Positions 15,466 to 24,500 of a stretch of DNA of 64,000 nucleotides are shown piece after piece; the first letter of the stretch is position 1; each line of letters opens with the position of its first letter. Under the pieces are notes generated by a model. That model did no database searches. It was not told the DNA's origin and saw only the letters and a program-made list of their open reading frames with translations. Origin of the DNA: Bog-375 sp049698695 (GTDB taxonomy: Bacteria; Acidobacteriota; Terriglobia; Bryobacterales; Bryobacteraceae); the NCBI GenBank assembly GCA_049698695.1, contig JBAVYH010000062.1, forward strand, positions 4,620-68,619. The letters run 5' to 3'. The position numbers were made by a program, and so were the translations under genes.

Positions 15466-17768
15466 TGGGCGACGCGGGCTGCCAGGACAGTACGCTGAAC
15501 GCCATGCGCGGTGTTTTGTGTCAACCGCATTTCCGCAAACGAGAGGAGGAAGGCCAGCATCGATTCGGCTCCCTGGTTTTCGTTGCTTCGGTCCGCGTGC
15601 AGCCCATCGCGGCAACCGCCAGTCTGAGCGGCGTAGAGTTCCAGCCCGAGATCGTTCCAGCCCAGGAACCAGTCGAAGGCGCGTTGCGCCTGTTCATACC
15701 ACCATGGGTCGGCCGTGGCGCGGTACGCTTCCAGGCAAGCCGAGACCGTGCTCTGCGCCTCGATAGGCTGCTGGTCGAAGTTTGCGCGTGCGCCGTTACG
15801 CTTATAGAATCCGTTGCTGCCAATCGGCCGCAGTTGACCCTGCTGTGAGGTCTGTACACCCACCAGCCATTGCAGCGCGCGTATGCCTCGTTCGTACACG
15901 CTCCTCTGTCCGGTGGCGCGCCCGTTGACAATCAGGGCGTGGGCCAGCTTTGCGTTGTCATAAGTCAACTCCTCTTCAAACCAGGACCAGCCGGGCTGGG
16001 CGACCTTGTCGAAGATCGCCACTAGTCGCGCGGTCAACTCTTCGCGGACGTCGGAAGCCAGCCGGTCACCCTTCATCCTGCGCAGATACTCGTGAATGCC
16101 GATCAGGCTGAATGCCCAGGCGCGGGGCGACGTGAAATCCAGCACGGCCGGCAACGCCTGCGCGAAAAGCTGTTCGGTCATCGTCTGGGAGCTCCAATGC
16201 GGCGAGCGCCCCGCCGCGGTGCCCAGCGCCCAAATCGCACGGCCATGAGAATCTTCGGACCCCTGTTTATCCAGCCAGCGGCGGTCAATACTAAGAAAGT
16301 TGTGGAAACGTTTCGTTTTTGAATTGAACGCGCCCTTTAAAAACGCTACATAGGTTGTGGCCAGTGCCCGGATGCGCTTGGGAACTTCTTCCAGTTGGCA
16401 CAGCAACACGGTCAGAATGAGTGCGCGGGCATTATCGTCCGTGCAGTAGCCTTCCGACAGATTCGGTGCAGTAAAGCGCGCGTGCTGGAAAATGCCGGTT
16501 GAATCCGTCATTCGGTAAAGATGATCCAGATTCAACTCCGGCGACTCATGCGGCCGATCGCCAAACGCTCTCGCGGCAACAGATTCGCGGGGAGCCGCTT
16601 CCGCCTGACGCCGTGCCGTCTCAAAGGAGCGCATGTACAGCCGCGCTGTGTTGCTCCACACCATTTCGCGGCCCAACTTGTAGGCGTTATCGCTCATGGC
16701 GTTCCGGCGCGTTTCATCGCGTAACAACCCACTGACCTCGCGCGCAATCGCTTTCGGGTCCGCGAATGGCACCAATACGCCGCGCTGGTCCCGCAACAAT
16801 TCGACGGCGTGCCAATACGGCGTCGAGATCACGGCTTTACCCGCGCCAAACGCATACGCTAATGTTCCCGACGTAATCTGGCCTTCGTCCAGATAAGGAG
16901 TGATATATAGATCTGCCGCTCCAATGAACTCGGTCAGCTCCCTTAACTCCACAAAGCGGTTGTGGAAGATGACGTTGTTATCGAGTTTGTTTTTCCTGGC
17001 GATGGCCTCGAGGCTGAGGCGGTAGGCCTCACCTCTCGTGCGCAACTCGTTGGGGTGGGTGGCACCCAGCAAGATATAGACGAGGTCGGGAAACTCCGCC
17101 ACCACATCCGGGAGAGCATTGAGCACATTCTCAATTCCCTTGTTGGGCGAAAGCAGCCCGAACGTCAGCAACACCTTCTTGCCGGTCACGCCGAACTGGT
17201 CCTTGTAATAATCCGGGGTGAAGAATGGCACGTCGGGAATACCGTGCGGGATCAGATCGATCTTAGCCGCCGGCACCTGGTAAACTTCCTGCAGAATCGA
17301 TTGTCCCCGCTCCGTCATCACGACCAGCCGGGTTGAGCGCGCGACCAATTCCTGCATTACGCGACGCTGGTCTGCGTTCGGAGCGCGGAGGACGGTGTGG
17401 AGCGTGGTGACGACGGGCGCTGCCAATCCGCGCAACAGCGCCAATAAATGGCTGCCGGCGGGCCCGCCGAAGATTCCGAACTCGTGCTGGACAGAGACAG
17501 TGTCCACGTTGCTGGTGTTCAAATAGTCTGCGGCGCGCTGGTAGGACGCCAGATCCTGTTCCTCGATCTCGAAGCGAACGACGTCCGGATACTGATAGCA
17601 TCCCCCGATGTCATTGACTGGTACCGCGAAACACCGGCTTTGGGGATGGCGCGCTGCCACGGCCCCAAGCAGATCGGACGTAAACGTGGCAATGCCGCAT
17701 TTGCGCGGCAAGTAGTCACCGAGAAAGGCGATAGTTCGAATGCTGGAGGCTGTTTTCACAACTTGCAC
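15462..17768 (-). CDS. GT4 glycosyltransferase fused to an alpha/alpha-toroid domain
   Basis: The N-terminal half is a retaining GT-B glycosyltransferase of family 4: FLGDYLPRKCGIATFTSDLL at the start, HEFGIFGGPAGSH, LIPHGIPDVPF, then LTFGLLSPNKGIENVLNALP and ITPYLDEGQITSGTLAYAFG. From about residue 400 a second domain of repeated helices follows (YCTDDNARALILTVLL, WSWFEEELTYDNAKLAHALI, SNENQGAESMLAFLLSFAEM), resembling six-hairpin toroids of glycan-processing enzymes. The start is GTG. The pairing with GH130 and the presence of mannose-phosphate enzymes at 49.9-52.8 kb suggest a mannose-containing glycan (inference). The DksA-like gene lies 73 bases upstream on the same strand. Confidence 0.88.
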   Translation of the reverse strand: MQVVKTASSIRTIAFLGDYLPRKCGIATFTSDLLGAVAARHPQSRCFAVPVNDIGGCYQYPDVVRFEIEEQDLASYQRAADYLNTSNVDTVSVQHEFGIFGGPAGSHLLALLRGLAAPVVTTLHTVLRAPNADQRRVMQELVARSTRLVVMTERGQSILQEVYQVPAAKIDLIPHGIPDVPFFTPDYYKDQFGVTGKKVLLTFGLLSPNKGIENVLNALPDVVAEFPDLVYILLGATHPNELRTRGEAYRLSLEAIARKNKLDNNVIFHNRFVELRELTEFIGAADLYITPYLDEGQITSGTLAYAFGAGKAVISTPYWHAVELLRDQRGVLVPFADPKAIAREVSGLLRDETRRNAMSDNAYKLGREMVWSNTARLYMRSFETARRQAEAAPRESVAARAFGDRPHESPELNLDHLYRMTDSTGIFQHARFTAPNLSEGYCTDDNARALILTVLLCQLEEVPKRIRALATTYVAFLKGAFNSKTKRFHNFLSIDRRWLDKQGSEDSHGRAIWALGTAAGRSPHWSSQTMTEQLFAQALPAVLDFTSPRAWAFSLIGIHEYLRRMKGDRLASDVREELTARLVAIFDKVAQPGWSWFEEELTYDNAKLAHALIVNGRATGQRSVYERGIRALQWLVGVQTSQQGQLRPIGSNGFYKRNGARANFDQQPIEAQSTVSACLEAYRATADPWWYEQAQRAFDWFLGWNDLGLELYAAQTGGCRDGLHADRSNENQGAESMLAFLLSFAEMRLTQNTAHGVQRTVLAARVAQ

Positions 17769-17840
17769 CCACCTTCTTTCGGCTCTTTGGCCTCACAATA
17801 ACGGGTGGCTCATTTAACGGCGGTCGATGAGCCATCAAAC

Positions 17841-18224
17841 TCACGCGGCATTGACGAGAGTCTCGCTCACATCCGTTGTCTCCTGCCGTTCCCGCTCGGC
17901 AGTTTCCTGGCACTGGATGCAGCGCGTTGCCCATGGGACGGCTGCGAGGCGTTTTGAACTGATCGCGTAATCGCAGTCAATGCAGGTTCCAAAACTACCG
18001 TCGTGAATCCGTCGCAATGCCGCTTTCACCTGACGCAGCAGGGCGGAGTCGCGGTCGACGTTCCGGATCGCCAAATCTCGTTCCGACGCATACTGAATCT
18101 CATCCATTTGGTCAGCGCTCTTCTCGATGGCGATGCCGTCCCGCGTTCGCAAGATCCGAGCCAGTTCAGCCTGTTTTCGTTCGAGGGTCTCTCTGACCCG
18201 GGCAATCGCAGTAGCTATCTTCAT
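17841..18224 (-). CDS. DksA/TraR-type zinc-finger protein
   Basis: The 127-residue protein has an N-terminal helical hairpin and a C-terminal four-cysteine zinc finger, CIDC then 17 residues then CIQC, as in DksA/TraR regulators that bind the secondary channel of RNA polymerase. The GSFGTCIDCDYAISSKRLAA segment is characteristic. It probably modulates transcription during stress. A TGG-N9-TGC element lies 54 bases upstream (18263-18278), and the control region is shared with the divergent gene at 18530. Confidence 0.88.
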   Translation of the reverse strand: MKIATAIARVRETLERKQAELARILRTRDGIAIEKSADQMDEIQYASERDLAIRNVDRDSALLRQVKAALRRIHDGSFGTCIDCDYAISSKRLAAVPWATRCIQCQETAERERQETTDVSETLVNAA

Positions 18225-18262
18225 GACGGTCCCCTTCTGTGCGCCAGTTGCCTTTGGTTCTT

Positions 18263-18278
18263 TGCACGGGATGACCCA
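18263..18278 (-). promoter_or_regulatory. Candidate sigma-54 promoter for the DksA-like gene
   Basis: The minus strand reads TGGGTCATCCCGTGCA, 54 bases upstream of the ATG at 18224. Confidence 0.5.
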
Positions 18279-18353
18279 AAACAGAACTCCTGCTGTTTGA
18301 AGGCCGATGCCGACGGGCGAGCATGGGCGTTAAGCGGAAATACCGGAGCCAAA

Positions 18354-18372
18354 GTGCAAAGGCTGCACCTGG
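18354..18372 (+). promoter_or_regulatory. Candidate enhancer motif GCA-N5-TGCAC
   Basis: GTGCAAAGGCTGCACCTGG lies between two divergent TGG-N9-TGC elements, 76 bases from one and 104 from the other, a good position for an activator site serving both. Confidence 0.5.
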
Positions 18373-18475
18373 AGTGCGATATTTGCCGACCCGCGATCGG
18401 CGACGCCTGCCCGGTCCGGTCAACCGGCGGCAGGCTGGCGGGCCATTTGGGCCGGGAGAGCACACAGGGTGGCGG

Positions 18476-18491
18476 TGGTCACCAACGTGCG
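18476..18491 (+). promoter_or_regulatory. Candidate sigma-54 promoter for the phospholipase-like gene
   Basis: TGGTCACCAACGTGCG, 54 bases upstream of the ATG at 18530. Confidence 0.5.
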
Positions 18492-18529
18492 TTCACACAC
18501 CCAAAGAGGGGACTGCTGAAGGAGATTTA

Positions 18530-19855
18530 ATGACCCGCCGTAAAGCAACACGCCGATTTCATAGCCTTCTGCCCCCAACTGCTCTTGGGCTATTGTTTCT
18601 TTTCTCGGTCCCAACGGCATCTGCCTATTCCGTTCTCACCCACGAAGCCATTATCGATTCGACCTGGGACAGCGCGATCAAACCGCTACTGCTGAAACGG
18701 TTCCCGGCGGCCACCCCAGACGAGTTGGCGCAAGCACATGCATTCGCTTACGGTGGGTGCATTATCCAGGATCTGGGGTACTACCCTTTCGGCAGCAAGT
18801 TCTTCAGCAACTTGACGCATTACATCCGGAGCGGCGATTTCGTCCTCAACCTGATCCGCGAATCGCAAGACCTCAATGAGTACGCTTTCGCTCTGGGAGC
18901 GCTGTCGCACTATGCCGCCGACAACAATGGTCACCCAATGGCCGTTAACCGGGCGGTTCCTTTGTTCTACCCGAAGCTCGGCCTGAAGTTCGGCAAGCAA
19001 GTGACGTATGCCGACGATCCATCTACCCACGCCAGGACGGAGTTCGCTTTCGATGTCTTTCAGGCCGCGAAGGGCCGCTACGCCTCGGCCGCGTACAAAG
19101 ACTTCATCGGCTTTGAAGTGGCAAAACCTCTGCTCGACCGCGCGTTTCAGGACACCTATGGGATGAGGCTGGAAAAAGTCTTCATGGATGTCGATCTCGC
19201 CATCGGATCGTATCGCCGCGCGGTCGGGTCCGTTCTTCCTGCTCTGACGCGAGTCGCCTGGCAACTCAAGAAGCAGGAAATCAGAAAAGAAGCTCCCAGC
19301 GTCACGCGTAAGATGTTCCTCTATAATTTATCTCGCTCCAGCTACGAAAAGAACTGGGGTGCTACCTATAGCCAACCCGGAATCCGATCGAAATTCCTGA
19401 CATCTGTATTCCGCATCGTGCCAAGAGTGGGACCGCTCCGGCCGCTGTCATTCAAGAGGCTGACGCCTGAGATCGAGAAGATGTACATGGCCAGCTTCAA
19501 TTCGACGATTGACCGTTATCGTGAACTGCTGTCGGAACAGAATGCCGGCAATCTTAAGCTGCCGAATGACAATCTCGACGTGGGAGAGTTCACGCCGGCG
19601 GGGAAATATAGACTGGCGGATGACGCCTACTCGGAACTACTACACAAATTGCAGGGCCACTACACGGACATGCCGCAAGAGCTCCGCAGTGATATTCTCG
19701 CTTTCTACCAGGACCTGAACCTTCCCATCTCGACCAAGACGAACGCGAGCGATTGGGCCCGGGTGCTTAAAGAACTCGGTCAATTGCAGTCTGTGGACGC
19801 GGACCTACGGCATCCGACGGCGCTTACTGCGGTGGGGACGCCTCTTTCCCGATGA
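18530..19855 (+). CDS. Secreted zinc-dependent phospholipase-C-like protein
   Basis: The 441-residue protein begins with a signal peptide (LLPPTALGLLFLFSVPTASA) and then YSVLTHEAIID, the usual opening of zinc-dependent phospholipase C/P1-nuclease-like folds. The metal-site helices appear as ALGALSHYAADNNGHPMAVN. Remaining sequence is helical. An AAGGAG ribosome site lies upstream of the ATG at 18530. The true substrate is unproven: many proteins of this fold in soil bacteria are uncharacterised. It is monocistronic and divergent from the DksA-like gene with which it seems to share control elements. Confidence 0.8.
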   Translation: MTRRKATRRFHSLLPPTALGLLFLFSVPTASAYSVLTHEAIIDSTWDSAIKPLLLKRFPAATPDELAQAHAFAYGGCIIQDLGYYPFGSKFFSNLTHYIRSGDFVLNLIRESQDLNEYAFALGALSHYAADNNGHPMAVNRAVPLFYPKLGLKFGKQVTYADDPSTHARTEFAFDVFQAAKGRYASAAYKDFIGFEVAKPLLDRAFQDTYGMRLEKVFMDVDLAIGSYRRAVGSVLPALTRVAWQLKKQEIRKEAPSVTRKMFLYNLSRSSYEKNWGATYSQPGIRSKFLTSVFRIVPRVGPLRPLSFKRLTPEIEKMYMASFNSTIDRYRELLSEQNAGNLKLPNDNLDVGEFTPAGKYRLADDAYSELLHKLQGHYTDMPQELRSDILAFYQDLNLPISTKTNASDWARVLKELGQLQSVDADLRHPTALTAVGTPLSR

Positions 19856-19968
19856 GCGGCACGGCGAAGAGTTCGCCGCTCTCGTTGCGATCCTGCTGGT
19901 CGCTCCCCGTCTCCCATATTGATTGACGCAATCGCCGGAGCATTCCAAAAACCTCTCCGCCAGGAGCC

Positions 19969-20049
19969 CTAATACCAGCGGCCGCGGCCGTAATAGCCAC
20001 CGCCGCCAAATAGCAGCACGAGAACTACGATGATCAAGAGAATCGTCAT
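19969..20049 (-). CDS. Tiny membrane protein (26 aa)
   Basis: A short hydrophobic segment (MTILLIIVVLVLLFGGGGYY) is followed by GRGRWY. It closely resembles the small proteins at 38485-38640 and 39021-39098 (hydrophobic helix, Gly-rich turn, aromatic and Arg tail). AAAGGAAAA precedes the ATG, and a TGGCAC-containing sigma-54-like element lies 52 bases upstream. These resemble the DUF3309-type mini-proteins. Confidence 0.7.
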   Translation of the reverse strand: MTILLIIVVLVLLFGGGGYYGRGRWY

Positions 20050-20085
20050 ATTTTTCCTTTAGTACACGATCTGCCGAAGCAGCAC

Positions 20086-20101
20086 GGCGATTCGAGTGCC
20101 A
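20086..20101 (-). promoter_or_regulatory. Candidate sigma-54 promoter for the 26-aa protein
   Basis: The minus strand reads TGGCACTCGAATCGCC: perfect -24 half, GC correctly spaced, one mismatch in the -12 half. Confidence 0.5.
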
Positions 20102-20129
20102 CATGCCGGTAGCGCCGTCTACCGGCATG
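20102..20129. repeat. Perfect 10-bp palindrome with GGTAGCGCC core
   Basis: CATGCCGGTA and TACCGGCATG pair around an 8-base loop. The GGTAGCGCC sequence is also the start of the 768-877 repeat arm, so the two may belong to one dispersed repeat family. It lies between the tiny-protein promoter and the end of 20152-20445 and could end transcription of the latter. Confidence 0.55.
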
Positions 20130-20151
20130 CAGAGTTTGCCGCGAAACGCAC

Positions 20152-20445
20152 CTAGCGCCAGTGTCCCTCGACTAGAACATACCCGCCGTGACGGTGAACC
20201 CAGCGGTGCGCCACCCAGTGGGCATGTGCCCGTGGAGGCTGTTCCCACCTTCCCGGGGTCCAGGCGTAAGCGTTGCCATCCCACCGATGGTACCCGGAAA
20301 TCCACACATAATTGCGGCCCGGTGGCCGACCTCGATTTTCGACCACGATATGAGGTGGCGCGATGCGAACCACAACCTCGGCGGCCAGCGGGCTGAGGGC
20401 CAGCGCGCCTGCAAAAACCAATCCAATCAATCGTCTAGGAAACAT
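20152..20445 (-). CDS. Small secreted Trp/His-rich protein, YXWGXW-repeat-like
   Basis: About 97 residues with a signal peptide (RRLIGLVFAGALALSPLAAE), then repeated aromatic motifs GRNYVWISGYHRWDGNAYAW, TPGRWEQPPR and HGGYVLVEGHWR. This is the layout of the small YXWGXW-repeat periplasmic proteins. The ATG at 20445 was chosen because GGGAG lies 8 bases before it; an ATG five codons upstream is an alternative. The function is not known. Confidence 0.8.
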   Translation of the reverse strand: MFPRRLIGLVFAGALALSPLAAEVVVRIAPPHIVVENRGRPPGRNYVWISGYHRWDGNAYAWTPGRWEQPPRAHAHWVAHRWVHRHGGYVLVEGHWR

Positions 20446-20635
20446 AACACGCTCTCCCATTCTCAGTTACCAAACCGCGAACCAATCTAAGCGGCAGGGT
20501 GCGACCAAGCTCCTCTCCCCGATGAGGGCATGATGGAGAACCACTTGGAATATCTTCACCGCTCCGAGTGTTAGCAGTGCACGTGTGTGGCCGCGCGCGA
20601 ACACACAGCCCGCGACAAGCCGGTTACGCGTGCAC

Positions 20636-20655
20636 AGGCAAAACCTGCACCGAAG
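20636..20655 (+). promoter_or_regulatory. Candidate enhancer motif GCA-N5-TGCAC
   Basis: AGGCAAAACCTGCACCGAAG lies in the gap between 20445 and 20735, about 190 bases upstream of the minus-strand gene at 20445. I saw no correctly spaced promoter between them. Confidence 0.35.
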
Positions 20656-20734
20656 TGCAGTCTTTCACCGGGCGGCTCCACGGCAAGCGCTGGTGAAATG
20701 GGCGGGGAGTCGCGATGGCGGCGATCTGAGAATG

Positions 20735-21514
20735 TCAGTCGGCCGACGGGAGAGCGATATAAAATGTCGATCCCGCGCCGGGCGTCGATTCCATCCAGAT
20801 TCGACCGCCCTGCCATTCGATGGCCTTCTTGCAGAATGCGAGTCCAAGTCCGTTTCCGGGGTGCTCTTTTCCGTGCAGGCGCTTGAACACCCCGAATACG
20901 CGGTCCTGGAATGCCGGATCTATACCAGGGCCGTTGTCTTGGACGGAAAATACCCAATCGAGATCCGCCCGTCTGACCGAAACGTGAACGCGCGGAGAAA
21001 GCTTACCGCAGTATTCGATGGCGTTTCGAATCAAATGCTGCAAGACCTTGGTTAGTATTTCGAAATCGCCGCACACGCGCGGCAAAGGGTCATGGGTAAC
21101 GACTGCGCTGGTTTCTGTTATCTGCTTGTCCAGCGAGAGAAGCGCCTGGCGAAGGACCGCTTCCATATCCGTCGGGGAGGAGCGCCGGTCGCCAGTGCCG
21201 GTGGCCCAGTAGTCCACCACATCGGCGAGCAATGACTGCATGTTTGCCGCACCGTCCTGGATGCGCTCGAGGAATGCGGCGGCGTCGGAATCGAGGCGGC
21301 CGGCATAGTTCTCGGCCATGAGTTGACTGAATGAAGCTACGTCCCGGAGAGACTGGCGCAGGTTGTGAGCCGCCATCGAGACAAACTCTTCAAACTCCGC
21401 GTTCGCCCGGTCCAACTTCCGCTGGACCTCGATGCCTGCCTGTGCTGACGCGTCCAGCGCCTTGCGCAAGCGCTCGACCTCGTCTTCCACGCGGTCTTGA
21501 TCAGAGTTGCCCAT
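20735..21514 (-). CDS. Soluble histidine kinase without sensor domain
   Basis: The 259 residues contain an N-terminal coiled coil, a HisKA domain with His50 in MAAHNLRQSLRDV, and an ATPase domain with LIRNAIEYCG, DNGPGIDPAF and GNGLGLAFCKKA. There is no membrane segment or recognisable sensor domain, so input must come from a partner, plausibly the large CheB-CheR-kinase, whose end overlaps this start by 14 bases. Its catalytic part is similar to that of the large kinase, suggesting a duplicated kinase module. Output partner may be the small response regulator at 25400-25861. Confidence 0.9.
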   Translation of the reverse strand: MGNSDQDRVEDEVERLRKALDASAQAGIEVQRKLDRANAEFEEFVSMAAHNLRQSLRDVASFSQLMAENYAGRLDSDAAAFLERIQDGAANMQSLLADVVDYWATGTGDRRSSPTDMEAVLRQALLSLDKQITETSAVVTHDPLPRVCGDFEILTKVLQHLIRNAIEYCGKLSPRVHVSVRRADLDWVFSVQDNGPGIDPAFQDRVFGVFKRLHGKEHPGNGLGLAFCKKAIEWQGGRIWMESTPGAGSTFYIALPSAD

Positions 21515-24500
21515 CTTCAGTCAACGGGCCGCGGTTCGGGCGCTGAGTGGGGGGTGGAATTGTAAACTTGAATGTAGCGCCCCTCCCTGCTTCCGATTCC
21601 ACCCAGATTCGTCCACCCTTGCGCTCGACGATCTTCTTACAGAGTGCAAGACCAATGCCAGTACCGGAGATTTCGATTCCATGCAAGCGCCTGAACATAC
21701 CGAACACCCTGCCGGCGTCTTGCGGATCGATACCGATTCCGTTGTCCCGCACCGCAAACAGCCACCCTTCGCCGGCTCTCTCCGCCGAGACGTGGATCCT
21801 CGGTGTCTCCTCGCCCCTGTACTTGATCGAATTGGAAATCAGGTTCTGGAAAAGTTGCGTCAGCATGACCTCTTCGGCTACCACAGTTGGCAGCGGATCG
21901 GAGGTTACGATGGCACCACTCTCCGCGATGGCCACTTGGAGGTTCAACAGCGCTTTGGCGAGAACAGCGCCGCAATCGACCGAAGCGAAGCCGTCGTGCT
22001 CCCGCCCACTGACCTCCCAATAGGCAAGCAGCGCTTTCAGCAGGGCTTCTATCCTCAGTGCCCCCTCCACGGAGTAAGAGATGAATCTGTCCGCTTCTTC
22101 ACCTAGTTTTCCTGCGTACTCCCGCCCCAAAAGCTCAGTAAAGTTCACCACCATTCGTAGAGGTTCCTGCAAGTCGTGCGTGAGGGCATAGGCAAAATTC
22201 TGCAGCTCGGCATTGGTTGTCCGGAGTGCTTCCTCAGCCTGTTTGCGTTCTGTCGCATCCTCAATCGCCAGAAGAATCGTTCGCGCCTGCGCATTCGGAT
22301 TGTAGATCTCGCTGGCATTGAGGAGCATCACTTTACGTCCGACACGTTCAAAGTCGTGTGTCACCTCAAAATCCCGGAATGTTGCGTGGGCGGGGAGAAT
22401 GTTCTCCAGCAGCTCGCGCAGTTTCGGGATATTCCATTGTCCGTTCCCGAGGTCATAGATGAGACGATTTTCCGTCTCCTCCTGCGCGGTCTGGAAGGTT
22501 GTGTAAAACGTTTTGTTCGCTTTCAGAACCTGCAGGTTCTGATTCAGGATCACCAAAGGCTCCCGTACCGTTTCGACAATAGCTTCGGCGAAGTCAAGAC
22601 CGCGCTTTGCGGCATCGATATCGATCAACATCAGCACGGCGCCGTCGGTCTTACCATCCGGTCCCCGGGACGGAAGGATGCGCAGCGAATACCAGCGGCC
22701 GTGCGAGTCGCGGACATCGCGCGGTTGCCGGTTGCCGCCCTCCATGGCATCGAGCAGCAACCGCCGCAGATCGGGCAGTTCCATTTGGGGCTGAAGATCG
22801 GTGATCGACCGTCCGACATCGGAGGCGATCAGATTCAACATAGGTTCCATGGCGCGTGTAAAGCGGCGGATGCGCAGATCTCGCCCCACCATGACAAGCG
22901 GTATGCTGATGCTCTCGAGAAGATTGGTCAGGTCCCGGTTGACTTTGCTGAATTCCACGTTGCTGATCTTCAGCTCTTCGTTCAGCGTGTTCAGTTCTTC
23001 GTTGGCCGATTCCAGCTCTTCCTGCGCGGTTTCCAGTTCCTCGTTGCCAGCCTGCGCCTCCTCGTTCGCCGCCCTGAGCTCTTCCAGGGTGGTTGCATTA
23101 TCTTCGACGACCGATTGCAGATATTCTTTGGTTGCGATAAGCTCGCGCTGCAGCCGGGCGCTTCCCCCGTTCTCCTGTGTCGCGGGCTTCTGCTTCAACG
23201 CCGTGCCGCTGGTCTGTTCGGCGTCCTCAAACAGCACCAGGAAATAGCGTTCCTTGGAAGAGGACGAGCTTCTGAACGGGGTTACCTTGATTGTGACGTC
23301 TTTTAACTGGCCGCCATCTTCGATCCGGAAGCCTTCTTCTTTGGCTACAGCATTCCTTTGTCGGGCGGCTCTGATGGCCTTACCGAGACCCGCAATCAGA
23401 CCTTCGCGCACCAATTTGAGAAGATTCTGGGACGGCTCACCAGGCGAAAGCTCGAGGTACGGAGCTGTGCGGCCCCGGACCTGGATGATGTTCATGCGAT
23501 CGTCAATGATGGCGCCGGGGGGGCCATGCTCGGCCAGCACTAACCGGTCGGCTTCTCTCAGCACGTCCGGCCCGGTCCGGCCGTCGGCACTTTTTTCCCG
23601 GAGGTCCACTCGACCCTCGGTTCGGCGGCCTTCCCTTAACGGCAGCGCCGGCGAACCGACAGCCGGCCGCATGCTATAGATCTTGTTGGTCTTATCCACT
23701 TGATGAAATGCCTCGGAAAACGTGCCGATGCTTTCCGATGGACCGAGCACCAGAAAGCCCGTTGGCTTGAGGGCGTACTGCAGGATCGACCATACCTTGC
23801 GTTGCAAAACGTCTCCCAGGTAGATGAGCACGTTACAGCAACTGATGAGGTCCAGCTTGGAGAAAGGGGGATCCTGTGCCAGGTTGTGCCTGGCAAAAAC
23901 ACATTTGTCACGGACGATCTTCGCCACCTGGTACCCGCGCTCGGTTCGATTGAAGAACCGCGCCAATCGCTGCGCCGAAACATGGGCCAACGCGGCGCCC
24001 GTGTATGTGCCGAAGCGGGCTTTCTCGATCGCCGTTTCGCTGATATCGGTGGCGAAGATCTCGAAGGGAAGGCTGACTTTCGTGTCGTCCAGGAATTCCA
24101 TCAAGCAGATGGCGATCGAATAAGCCTCCTCGCCCGTGGCGCACCCCGGCACCCAAATCCGGATTGGATCTTTGGGCCCTCTGTTCTCAACCAGAGCGGG
24201 GAACACCATCTTCTTTAGTTGTTCGAAGACCGCTGGTTCCCGGAAGAATGCAGTGACGGTAATCAGACAGTTCTCGCACAGCGCGTTTACTTCCTCGCGG
24301 TTCTTCTCGAGATCCCGGCTGTAGTCTCCCAGTGTTTCGAATCCGCGGAGGGACATGCGCCGCTTGATGCGTCGCGCGAGCGTGCCGTGCTTATAGTGCG
24401 TGAAATCCACTCCGGTAGCGTTCCGCACCAGCCGGAGTATCTTGGCCAGTTCCGGATCCCCCGGCGGCTCAATCGCCTCCCGAGACTCGACCGGGATCTG

